The notes beneath the pieces are model-generated. The model was not told where the DNA came from. It made no database searches and worked only from the letters and a program-made list of their open reading frames with translations. The position numbers were made by a program, and so were the translations under genes. DNA of 64,000 nt from Schizochytrium sp. TIO01 (taxonomy: Eukaryota; Sar; Bigyra; Thraustochytrida; Thraustochytriidae): the NCBI GenBank assembly GCA_004764695.1, contig SMSO01000031.1, positions 3,457,048-3,521,047 on the forward strand. The letters are read 5' to 3'. Of the stretch, positions 9,564-19,700 are shown in pieces (the stretch's first letter is position 1; each line of letters opens with the position of its first letter).

Positions 9564-10983
9564 TTTTTTTTGGCCACCAAATCAGTCACAAGTAGTCACA
9601 GTCACAAGCAATTAATCAATCCACTAGTCACAAGCCACACCAATCAGTCGTCAAGCAAGGGTACAAGGTCCGCAAGATTGATCTGATTTGACTTTAGCCC
9701 TCGCAGATTGACGAAAGCTTGAACCTTAAGGCTTCTTTTCTTCCTTCGTTAACAAACTCACCTGTGCGCCAAGGCCTTTTTGGGATGGCTGCAGAATGAG
9801 CAAGGCTTTGGAGTTTCAAGGCTTTTGCGATCTCTCAGACTGATTCACCGAGCTAAAGCACTAAACAATCGTCCAGACCAATGGTCTCAGGAACAGGCGA
9901 GCAAAGGTCCGATCGAAATGGTGCACTTGACGTAGCTACCAAACGCAGCAGAGGTTTGCTTCTAACCTCGATCAAGCAATGAACGAATGAGCCAATCCGT
10001 GAGTGCACGTTTGCCTAGCCCGCTTACACAGAGAAGATGCAAAGGAGAGCACGAGGTGCTCTTCCTCAGCTCCTAAGAGACGCGCCGTCGCCACAAGCCC
10101 TCCCGCAACCACGCTCGAGCTCCGCTCCACCGCCTCTCTTGCCGCTTCTGCTGCTTGCCGACGAGTATTGATGTATTGATTGAATCATTATCTGCCATTT
10201 TCAATCAAAAGTTAATGAATTTTACCTTCTTAGCTATCTATCTATCTATCTATCTATTTTGGTATGCATTTCTCTCTGCTACATATTGCTACCTTAGTAA
10301 TATGCTCCCATTGAAAAGAGAAATGAAAGAAACGTGTTAGTTAGTTGGTCAGTTAGTTAGTTAGTTACTACGTACCCTTTTGTCTTTCTTTCCCTTCGAG
10401 TTAGTTATTCATAATCTCCCGTGCCTACCGAGTACTACTAGGGCACTGCCATAAGAACGTCACCGGAGCACCAATACCGTACAGTAGATTATAGACATCG
10501 TACAAGTGTAGTATAGGCTGTATACCCCATAGTAAGCAGCGTATAGTTCACTTACACCACCAGCCAGGCAAAGGAAAAAGCGCCGAGTCTATCCTGTGAG
10601 GGCCTGTATAGGATATACCTTACGGCGGAGGGTAGATTGTAGTACTGTGCATTGCTTATACAATAGGTTGTTAGTATAACCTATTGTGGAGTAAAGTGGA
10701 AAGTATGGAGCGGAAGTGGAGTTTTAAAACTACAAGTGAGTTATGGGTCTGGACTTGAGGAAAAAAAGGTCTATTGGGGTTGGACCACTTTGCAGCGAGT
10801 GGCCCTTGTGCAGCGACAGCAGAACCACGAGTCCGAGTTGGTCGCGGGCATCGTGGAGCGCAACGTGGATTAGGAGAAAGAATCCGGGAGATAATTCTTC
10901 ATTGGCTTGGTCTTGAAGCCTTGTTTTGTGAGACTCCTGTCGAGAACTTGCTGTAGTTTAGCAGGTATATAGTACCAGCCAAG
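9564..10983. promoter_or_regulatory. Divergent upstream region of the RanBP1-domain gene and RRS1
   Basis: About 1.4 kb containing both promoters. It includes a (CTAT)6 tract at 10234-10257, GTTA repeats at 10335-10367, and an imperfect hairpin at 10421-10446 in which GTGCC pairs with GGCAC around a GAGTACTACT core. Several GTAC/TATAG-rich words follow at 10480-10560. No coding frame is convincing. Confidence 0.45.
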
Positions 10984-12150
10984 ATGCCCGCCAAGACCAC
11001 GCGGCCTGCCAAGAAGGCTGGCAAGAAGGTCTCCAAGCCTGTTGTGGAGGAGGTCATTGAGGAATCTGAAATCGTGGAAGAGGAATTGCCAGAAGATGAT
11101 GTTGAGGAGAGTGAGTCTGATGCAGAGATGGAGGGCCAAGAAGATGATGAAGACGATGAGGAGGAAGCTGGTCAAAATGGTGTCAGCCAATTCGAGGACT
11201 CCTCTGATGATGGCGAGGATGACGATGAGGACGATGAGGATGACTCCGATGATGAGGAGGTCGAAGGAGAGCCTGGAACTTCAACCTCCAGACGTGGAGG
11301 ACTCGCTGTTGCTGCCAACAGCTTCACTGCAGACCTTGGCCATGTAGCTGCTTTTAACACGACACCTCTGGATCCTTCCAAGGTCTCGAGCAACGCCTAC
11401 CTTCGCGAGATGGCTTTGCAGAACGTGAACCTGCTCTTCCGCGATCTTATGAACCTCCCTGGAGTTGAAGGTAGCAAGGTTCTCAAGGAGCTTCCTGCAC
11501 CTCAATTTAAGCTTCCCCGCCACAAGCCTCTGCCCAAGCCTAAGCCTGAAACCCGTTGGGAGAAGTACGCACGTGATCAAGGCATTGAGAAGCGTAAGCG
11601 TGATCGCATGATTTGGGACGAGGCCAAACAGGAGTGGGCCCCTCGTTGGGGTTACAAGCGTGGAAATGATGACCAGCATGACTGGCTCATCGAGGTCAAG
11701 GACTCTGAGAACCCCGACACTGACAAGTTCGCCGAGAGACGCAATGCCAAGAAGCTCCGCGTGCTCAAGAACCGCAAAAACTACCTTCGCAACAGGTCCG
11801 AGGCTGGTGACGCTTCAGCTGTTCACGCTGTTGAGAACCTCAACGTCAAGGGCGCTCGTGGAGGTGCCTCTAAGCGCGGCAAGGACAAGGTCATGAGCCG
11901 CCTGCAAACAGCTCAAGTATCTACGGCCTCGCTTGGTCGATTTGATGCAGCCATGGAAGGAGAGCCTACGCGCCAGCTTAAGACCAGCAAGAAGCGTAAG
12001 TTTGATCCCTCCGAGAAGACCAACGATCACGACCGTGACAAGCAGATCCTCTCCAAGCTTCTCGGTAAGCACATTGGAGGCAGCTCTGAGAAGGCTGCTC
12101 CTGCAAGGAAAAAGCCCGCAAAGGGTAAGGCCAAGAAGGCCAAGAAGTAA
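10984..12150 (+). CDS. RRS1: Ribosome biogenesis regulatory protein RRS1
   Basis: A 388-residue protein. RRS1 works with RPF2 to load the 5S RNP (5S rRNA, uL18, uL5) onto pre-60S particles in the nucleolus. A basic N terminus and a long acidic Glu/Asp run (about 20-95) precede the conserved RRS1 domain (about 100-265), recognisable by NAYLREMALQNVNLLFRDL, ETRWEKYARDQGIEKRKRD and the signature DEAKQEWAPRWGYKRGN. A Lys/Arg-rich C terminus follows (about 265-388). The ATG at 10984 is the first in frame. Codons strongly prefer C or G at third positions, more than in most neighbours, which suggests high expression. The long acidic N-terminal extension is unusual against the compact yeast protein. 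Confidence 0.93.
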   Translation: MPAKTTRPAKKAGKKVSKPVVEEVIEESEIVEEELPEDDVEESESDAEMEGQEDDEDDEEEAGQNGVSQFEDSSDDGEDDDEDDEDDSDDEEVEGEPGTSTSRRGGLAVAANSFTADLGHVAAFNTTPLDPSKVSSNAYLREMALQNVNLLFRDLMNLPGVEGSKVLKELPAPQFKLPRHKPLPKPKPETRWEKYARDQGIEKRKRDRMIWDEAKQEWAPRWGYKRGNDDQHDWLIEVKDSENPDTDKFAERRNAKKLRVLKNRKNYLRNRSEAGDASAVHAVENLNVKGARGGASKRGKDKVMSRLQTAQVSTASLGRFDAAMEGEPTRQLKTSKKRKFDPSEKTNDHDRDKQILSKLLGKHIGGSSEKAAPARKKPAKGKAKKAKK

Positions 12151-13224
12151 AGTCACCGACAGCAAACAAAGCAAACAAGCAAGTTTATGTGTCAACGTAT
12201 TAAAAACCTGCCTTCCTTCTGCGTGAACAACACTCTCCACGCAAACGCGCGAGAACCACCTTGATGCATAAATCAGGGCTTTTAAAATGCTCCTCTATGA
12301 CGACAGTCCAATTGCGATTCTAAGATGCAGCCACAAAACCCTTCCACGGAAGCTGCGAGCTATATATCCAGCAATGGGGATGTAAAGGCCTGTCGCGAGA
12401 AAGGGCTGGAAAGCATTATATTTGATATTGCTAGCAGGCTCTGTATTTTGCGAAGGGGGAATCACCATATACATCTAAAAACGATCTATCATCAGCCACC
12501 AGCAACATACTTTCACATCTGCTCTATACTCTCTTTTCGTCTGTTTTCTTCTTTTTGAAGGAAGTCAAATAAGACGGGACAAAAGAGATCTAGTGCACTA
12601 AACACATATAAATGTTATTCTCGTTTACCTTTTTAATAATTTTTCAATGCTTCCCCACGACTGCCTGCAACAGAAAGTTCAGAATTTATTTTGAGCAGAG
12701 CTAGTAAATTACTTATTGCAAAGACGGCTCTAAGTATATACAACACACTACCCATAACTTGAACTGTACCACGTTTCTGCTCTCTTGATCTCACTTTCTA
12801 CAGATGTCATGCTCTGTGGAACCTAAGCAAACACAAGGATAAGGATGCGATTGCGGAAGTTGCTGCTGATATTTTACTTTTCTTTAAAGAGGTGTTTCGG
12901 CTTTGATTAAAAAGAAGAATGACCGCATTCTGAGGTATCATGAAGGGAAAAAGAAGAGGTCTACTTTTTTCTTCCCATACAGGGTCGCATGTAACAGTAT
13001 GACCGACGTGGGCTTGGGGGTTAGAGGAGGAGGAGGTGAGTGAAGGCTCCCATTCAATAATTCAATGGGTAGCTAAACTAGCGCTAATGTTTGGCAAATG
13101 GCTTGCTCATAGTCCTAAACTATCGCATGCCCAAGCTAACATCTGTTATGAAGGCAAGTGCTAAAGAATAAAAACACTTTCTACACTAGCATTCATAATG
13201 GTTTTAATACGTAGAAGATATAAT
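12151..13224. other. Intergenic region between convergent genes
   Basis: About 1.1 kb between RRS1 and the TTL-family gene. Only short frames; no repeat or RNA gene recognised. Confidence 0.5.
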
Positions 13225-15639
13225 TTACCGCCTAGACTTCTGTCGATCCTCATAGACCTGCTCGAGGTGCATAAGAATATCATGCAGTGCAAGGCGAGTC
13301 GGGTTGCGCTTTTGCTGCTCGAGAAATGTGGAATGGATCTTTTGGTTTTCCAGGTTCGGGTATACCTTTTGCCAAAGGCCACGAGCTTGACGCTCCTTGT
13401 AGTACTCCAAGAGGTATTCCCATTCTTGCTTGGTGAGTGCTTGAAGCATTTCACCATCAATCTCCTTGAGATCTGTCAAGAGATCATCAGCTACGGAAGA
13501 GTCAGCACCAAACAGCATAGCGACCATATCGGACATCATTCGCATTTTGGTAATGGAATAATGGTCAGTCTTGTCCTTTGAAAGCTTCATACTTGGCTGG
13601 CCGTTTACCTCAATAACACGTGGATTCATGTTGGAATCCACAATCAAGTCAACACCCATGATCTGAAAGCAGTTCGGGCAGTGCGACTCAGAGTGGCTAC
13701 TGTAGTAGCGACGCCACTCCTGTTCTGCACTGAGCATAACAATAGAGATGGCAATCTGTATACGCTTGAACAGCGTATCATAGTCCTGGCCGACCTTGTT
13801 GAGATACTTTTGCAAGTCCTCGAAAGCCCAGGTGATCTCGGTCACGTTCTGGTTCACGTACTTCTTGTTTACTGATGTGTTAGTCAAGTACTGAGAACGA
13901 CGACCTCCCTTGCGTGCATTGGGGTCGTACTCGCTGGAAGCAAAACGAATAATTCCGCGAGAGAAAACATAAGCGCGCATAGGTACAGTCGAAGTCACGA
14001 GAACGTATGTACGGATGTCCCACTTATGGTTCTGGATAAGGTGAGGATTACTCAAGTAGTTCTGCACGATGTGCGTCTTGAGGCGAATTTTACTCAGCTC
14101 CTTCTCGCCATCAACAACAGTGATGCCCTTACCGCCACCCATGGTCAGCGGCTTAACAATGAAGGAGTCATCCGGGTGCTGCTGAGCATACTCTTTGGCC
14201 GAGCTCCACTCGCTGGGGAAAAGCCAGCAGTGGAAAGTATAATCAGCGAAGATTGGCTCACCCTGCGTTCCCTGCGATACAGTTTTACAGAAGCTGTCCT
14301 TACTCCAGAGTACAGCGCGAAGGCCAAGAACTCGATTGATGCGCTGGTAGCGGTCGACCTTTGAGAGACCGCTGGAGGAAAAGCAATCGTCATTCTTAAG
14401 AGCAAGACAAATAAGAACAGGATGCTCATCGGCAGCAAGTGTTTTTGAAGGGATTGGGCCTTCCTTTTTGCGACGCTCGACCTCCCATCCAAATTGCTGG
14501 AAGCTGCGGATATAAGTTTCCTGATCACGACCAACATAGGCTTTGCTGCCCCACATGTAAACGGACTTGGAAGTTGTGTGAGCCCAGAATGAAATCTCTT
14601 TTTCAATGCGACGGACCTCATCGGCAAACTGACCAACATCACCCTTGATGACAACCTTGGGCTGAGTAGTAACTGCATGGCGCTTAGGTTCGTGTGCAGC
14701 TCCGGCGTGGGAGGACCCTCCATGATTGTTGCCGTTGCCGTTGCTACTGCTGTCATCTTCATCATCACCGGAGTCATTATCAGCTTCGCCCTCAGTCAGT
14801 GCATAGAAGTCTGGTTCCTGAACCTCGGTACCGGTGATGGTTTCAAAGCTCTCTTCGCGAATAACCTCACGCAGACGCTTGAGTTCCTGCTCCTCCCAAA
14901 GAAGCTGGTCATGTACCTTGGCACGCCACTTGGGTTCTGCTGCAAGGTTTGGGTCATTGTGGGTAATGCGGTCAAGCTCTTCCAGCTCGGCAGTCCACTT
15001 CTTCATCTCCTCCTTGAGCTTTTCTGCAAACTCAAGTTCCTCATCGTCCATATCAGATGTATCAGTCAGAGCACCAGGCTCATGCGAAACCGCAAACGAG
15101 AAACGGGTCTCAGCAGGGAGAATTCCACGCTCATCAGCCTTGTGCATATCATCGAGTTTCATCTCAAGAAGGAGACTTTCAAGCATCTTGTTGCGAGCCT
15201 CCTCGGCAGCCTTGACTTTCTCCTCTTGAAAGGCAGCCATCGCCTCTGCGGAAGGTCCGTCATTGCTGTTGCCATTGTCATTGTCATTATCTCCGTCTCC
15301 GCCATCTCCGCCATCTTCAGGCATATCTTCTTCTCCTCCATCATCAGGCATGCCTTCGTTATCGCCAGAATCCTCCTCACCGGCAGCAGCGGCATCATCA
15401 TCATCATCACCATTTCCTTCACCGTCGCCGCTCTTAGCCGAATTCGCTTGCTCATTTTCCAAGTTGATAGACGCAAAGCTTCCGAGCGGGTTGACAAGTA
15501 CGTGCGGGAAAGTCTCTTCATGACGTCTTAAATTGTCATGAAGGTCATGGTAGATTTTAGTGTTCGTGCCAAAGTTCCACGTACCGACAAAGATTACAAT
15601 CCCCAGCAAGTACAAGTAATCCAGTCTTGAGAGCTGCAT
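13225..15639 (-). CDS. Membrane-anchored tubulin-tyrosine ligase family protein
   Basis: An 804-residue protein. Residues 6-24 (LDYLYLLGIVIFVGTWNFG) form a single hydrophobic segment near the N terminus, read as an uncleaved signal anchor. Residues 65-125 are very acidic. A charged helical region with probable coiled coil spans about 130-290. The TTL ATP-grasp domain occupies about 415-700: FIVKPLTMGGGKGI (nucleotide-binding lysine and Gly loop, about 490), IVQNYLSNPHLI, HKWDIRTYVLVTS, YLTNTSVNKKY, and GVDLIVDSNMNPRVIEVNGQ with its metal-binding Glu and Asn. TTL enzymes ligate amino acids to tubulin or other acceptors. The anchor suggests a variant with its catalytic domain in the ER lumen or at a membrane; TTLL15-like proteins have such N termini, but this subfamily call is tentative. 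It is divergent from POC16/WDR90. Confidence 0.85.
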   Translation of the reverse strand: MQLSRLDYLYLLGIVIFVGTWNFGTNTKIYHDLHDNLRRHEETFPHVLVNPLGSFASINLENEQANSAKSGDGEGNGDDDDDAAAAGEEDSGDNEGMPDDGGEEDMPEDGGDGGDGDNDNDNGNSNDGPSAEAMAAFQEEKVKAAEEARNKMLESLLLEMKLDDMHKADERGILPAETRFSFAVSHEPGALTDTSDMDDEELEFAEKLKEEMKKWTAELEELDRITHNDPNLAAEPKWRAKVHDQLLWEEQELKRLREVIREESFETITGTEVQEPDFYALTEGEADNDSGDDEDDSSSNGNGNNHGGSSHAGAAHEPKRHAVTTQPKVVIKGDVGQFADEVRRIEKEISFWAHTTSKSVYMWGSKAYVGRDQETYIRSFQQFGWEVERRKKEGPIPSKTLAADEHPVLICLALKNDDCFSSSGLSKVDRYQRINRVLGLRAVLWSKDSFCKTVSQGTQGEPIFADYTFHCWLFPSEWSSAKEYAQQHPDDSFIVKPLTMGGGKGITVVDGEKELSKIRLKTHIVQNYLSNPHLIQNHKWDIRTYVLVTSTVPMRAYVFSRGIIRFASSEYDPNARKGGRRSQYLTNTSVNKKYVNQNVTEITWAFEDLQKYLNKVGQDYDTLFKRIQIAISIVMLSAEQEWRRYYSSHSESHCPNCFQIMGVDLIVDSNMNPRVIEVNGQPSMKLSKDKTDHYSITKMRMMSDMVAMLFGADSSVADDLLTDLKEIDGEMLQALTKQEWEYLLEYYKERQARGLWQKVYPNLENQKIHSTFLEQQKRNPTRLALHDILMHLEQVYEDRQKSRR

Positions 15640-16702
15640 TTTGTAGAAACCTCTGAAGAGAAATCAATGTTTTCGGATGCCCAAATTATGATATGCTGCT
15701 TTGAGGAGGCTCTGATATGAATCCTCGTGCCCTTCTCTACTGTCTTGTGAGATAGGGTTATTGGACCCTATATTTTATGAGGAGTCAAGCAGACGAAATG
15801 GCCTCGGGACTGGCTGGATGCCTCTATGCACGCAGGTTTCGAGGCCGCGGCACCGGTATGGACGCCAGTAAAGGGTCCCAGAAGGCCTTTTCTGGGCCAG
15901 AGTGCTCTTTTGCGCTCTGTAACGCCACCTCAGCGCCAGAGCAACCCGAGCCCGCCTTCGAGCCGACGTTGATCGAAGTATTGATTGAGCGACGATGGAG
16001 GTGGACTCCGTTTGCCAATTGTCCACCCAAGATCACTATTATTCATTACATTTACCTATATTCCATTTTATCCTTGATCTTGGGATGTATAAGAGCTCTT
16101 ACATAAAAAACATAGGATAGTCCTATTTAAGGACTACCTAGTACCGAGTACCTGGTGGTGTAGCCTTGCAGAGCAGATCTAAAGAGAAATACAACAAATG
16201 AGGAGGCGGTGGAGTACATGTCAAAGAGCTTAGAAGACGCCCTAAAAGCACCAGATAGTGGATGCTGCGAATTTGAATACTATCTACTGCTTATGCAAAG
16301 ATATTCCTTCGGAGGCTGAACATCGAAATGTAGAGAACATGAAAAACGTTGAATTTTTTTTCCACCGGCTGATACAACACAAATTATATTTAGAATAATA
16401 AGGACAGAGTGAAAACCGACAATGCTAAGGAAAGATAAGATGATTCATAGCAGGTACTATTGTCTAATCCTAAGATCGACAAAGTTTATTATAGTGAACA
16501 AAACGCTTGAAGAGCAACCTTGATAACTTTCACCATCACTTCATACTCCAGATACCAAGGTTTCGCTCCTTGTAGGTCAAGGTAGCTCACACTCAAGCTA
16601 AGGGTTATTTGGGTTCGAGGTTGCTGAGTGCTTGTTAAGTTTTGGCAGATAGTGTCAGTTGAAGTTCCTTGCCAAAGACGCGTACGATTGGCGGAAAATA
16701 CC
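15640..16702. promoter_or_regulatory. Divergent upstream region of the TTL-family gene and POC16/WDR90
   Basis: About 1.06 kb. A GC-rich islet at about 15775-16025 is open in frames on both strands and contains a hairpin with CCCAGAA at 15877-15883 and TTCTGGG at 15890-15896. A second perfect hairpin has TAGTCCT at 16118-16124 and AGGACTA at 16130-16136, followed directly by CTAGTACCGAGTACC. No gene is assigned. Confidence 0.4.
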
Positions 16703-19700
16703 ATGGCATCTGCAAGGAGCTCGACAGCGTCGAGCATTTGGCAACGGCCTTTTGTTGATGTCTTTAAACTTGTGGGCCTAAGCACGGGTGTTTGGTCTAA
16801 TTGTGAGCGTGAAGGAAACGTAAAGCAAGTTCTGGACAAGGCTATTGGCAAAAATGTGGTTCGAGTTGCAGGAGCTGTTGCTACAGCGAACACCCTGCAG
16901 ATCCCGAGCAAGAAGCACACCGGGCTTGGACTTACGGGAAGTTTTATCTACGTTCAAGTTCGCCCTTTGCCGCATCAGCTATTTACCATCATCATTGAAG
17001 TTCTTTGCAAGGACGGGACTGCAACACGCATCACCTTGAGCAATATGTTTAGAGTTTATGGTCGCAGAGGCCCACGAATTCTTGTTCCGCTTGATCTAGC
17101 AGACGAATGGTACACTGTAGGTCTTGATGTGCCAAGCTTGCTAGACCGCTATAAAGATCCAGCAAGACCCAGCGAGTACTGGTGTTTAAAGTCAATCACT
17201 GTGCATGCAGGTGTACAGTTGCGTAATGTATATACTTCTGAAACACCATATCGTTCTACACCAGACCTCAATGAAGATAGTGAAATGGTCAATCTGGAGT
17301 CCATGCCTTCCGCAATGCAAATGTCCAGAACTTCAACGAACACGGTGATTTGGGCACCCTCCATCCCCCAAATATCAACATATTCTTCCGCGACATCGGT
17401 GCCAATTCGCTCACTTGCAGCTGGCCAAGGAGATGGCCTTCCTTCTCCTCTGATTACACCCGACGCTGCCAGTGTTGCAAGTAAAGATGTTTTCTCTGTC
17501 AATAACAAATCCAAAACATCTAGATTTGAAACCGGGCAAACACCAATGAGTAACTCGAGTGGTAGCAGCTCGAGGAGAAAAGGAGCTCCTGGATCATCTA
17601 CAAGAAGCCAATCTCACCAAACAAATGGTTCTCAGAAGTTTTCACCTCGTATTGGTTTGTCACAGAGAGCAATTAGTGAAAACATTCATGGGGAGGGCAA
17701 CCAACTTGCCAGTGAGCCCCGAAGGATTAGTTCCATCAAAAAGGCATCGCCGAACAATATGCGTAAAGGGTCACAGTCATCAGCAATGAAGCCATCCTCA
17801 CCTTCCTCTGTAAGAAATTCACCATCTATCGCCAGCTCAACAGCCCCCCCTGCATTACGCCCAGACCCTATTATGCGTCTTCATACCTATGTTGGACATT
17901 CCTGCGCCCTTGATAGTGCAACACCTATCTGGTCTCGCGATGGCAAGAGCATCATTTACGCGAGTGCATGTAACATAATTATAGGTAAGGTTGACAACCC
18001 GAAACGGCAGCAGCGCATGCTTTTTGGACATACCGCCCGCGTGAACTGCCTAGCGTTAGATACGATTGGGTCTACTTTAGCATCTAGCCAAGATGGTCGA
18101 AACCCGGTTATACGTCTATGGGATACGGAGTCTGGTAGATGTACTTCTGTACTTGCTACGTGCCCTGGAGGCGATCTTCGTTCGTTAGATTTTAGTAGTG
18201 ACGGGAGTTTTCTTTGTGCTGTTGGCCGTGACGAGCATAATCGTATGCAGCTTTGTGTATGGAGCATCTCAGGGGTTCAAAGTAAGCGAACTGTTGGTAG
18301 CACATCCACTGTTGTCCAACATCAGGGCCAGCAGGGGGCATATTCGGCCGATACTCGGATTTCGTTAGTGGCACGACAGACCTGCGAATTCGATATTGCA
18401 CGCGTTCGCTTTTCCCCTTATGACGCATATCAGCTAGTATCTGGTGGCCGAGAGAATATCCGATTCTGGCGCATTCGCAACCGGCACCTTCCTGGCACTC
18501 CGGTGGTACTGAACGATTTTGCTCGTAAAGCAACATTTACTGATCTGGCGTTCGAGAGCTCATTCGGAGGCACAACACCTGGAATCAGTGGCTCAGCTCC
18601 CGGATCAACACTTGATAAACGTGTTTTCTTTGCCACTAATCTTGGAACAGTGATGGCTGTCCATTATGAGCGTCGTGCAGTTTTATGCATCTATCGGCTT
18701 CACGATGGACCAATTCACGCCATTGCGATTAACGAAGGATTCTGCGTTACCGCTTCAGAGGATCAGCATGTTCGTGTATGGCCGTTAGACTTTGGAGACT
18801 TTTTCTTGGAAGCACGCCACGAATCTCCCGTTGGGTCAGTTGATGTGTCTCCTGATGGGTTGGAGATTCTCACCAACACAATAGCCGGGGTTATGGGTGT
18901 TCTTCATGTTTCATCCCATTCGTACACTGCTAAACTACGTGCGCATGGAGGAGATGTATCTTGCATTAGTTTTCGCACAGGTCCCCACGGTGAGAATGAA
19001 ATGGCGACAGCATCTTCAGATGGCACAGTTCGTGTTTGGTCAGTGCCTGGTTGTGAGCAGATGTACGAATTTGCATCTGATGAGGACGAGGCGCTATGTT
19101 GTGCGTACCATCCAGATCCGAACCAAAACCTGCTCGTCTGCGGCTACCGGTCCGGGGCTCTTCGCGTTTTTGATGTATGCGCTACAGCTCTTATTTACGA
19201 GTACAAACAGCACGTTGGAGCGGTATATGGCGTGGGGATCCACGCCAATGGGCATTGCGTGTTCTCCCTTGGTGATGATGGTCACATCTGTGTATACGAT
19301 AGCTCTCAATTTTTTCAACCGACCAAGATGATTCCTCTTGATGAAGCTGGGACATCTTTTGGTGTTCCAAAAATAGAGAACAAGAGTTGGTCCCCTAAAT
19401 GTATGGCACTTGATCCTACTGGGAAGCTTCTTGCTGCGGTTCATCCGATCAAGCAAGAAATTGTTTTAGTTAATACTAAACCAGGGCTGAGCCTCGTGGA
19501 TATGCATGTTGTTATGCAGATTAAGCGCGCGTCGCGTAGTTTTGGTCGAGAGGCTGTGTTCTTGGCATTAACCTTCTCTTCTGATGGTACAGAACTGATT
19601 GCCTCTACGGCCGATAATCGCATTATAAAATATCGCATATTGTATAGCTCTGATCAAGGATGGGATGCAACACTAGTACGTGATACACATTCCATGCACC

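Noticed and set aside
14677-15531. A 284-codon plus-strand hydrophobic frame opposite the TTL-family gene.
   Set aside because: It arises from antisense reading of acidic codons (GAT/GAG becoming ATC/CTC). The TTL domain on the other strand is unambiguous.
15775-16025. GC-rich segment with hairpins, considered as a tRNA or other RNA gene.
   Set aside because: No cloverleaf, anticodon arm or standard T-loop could be built.
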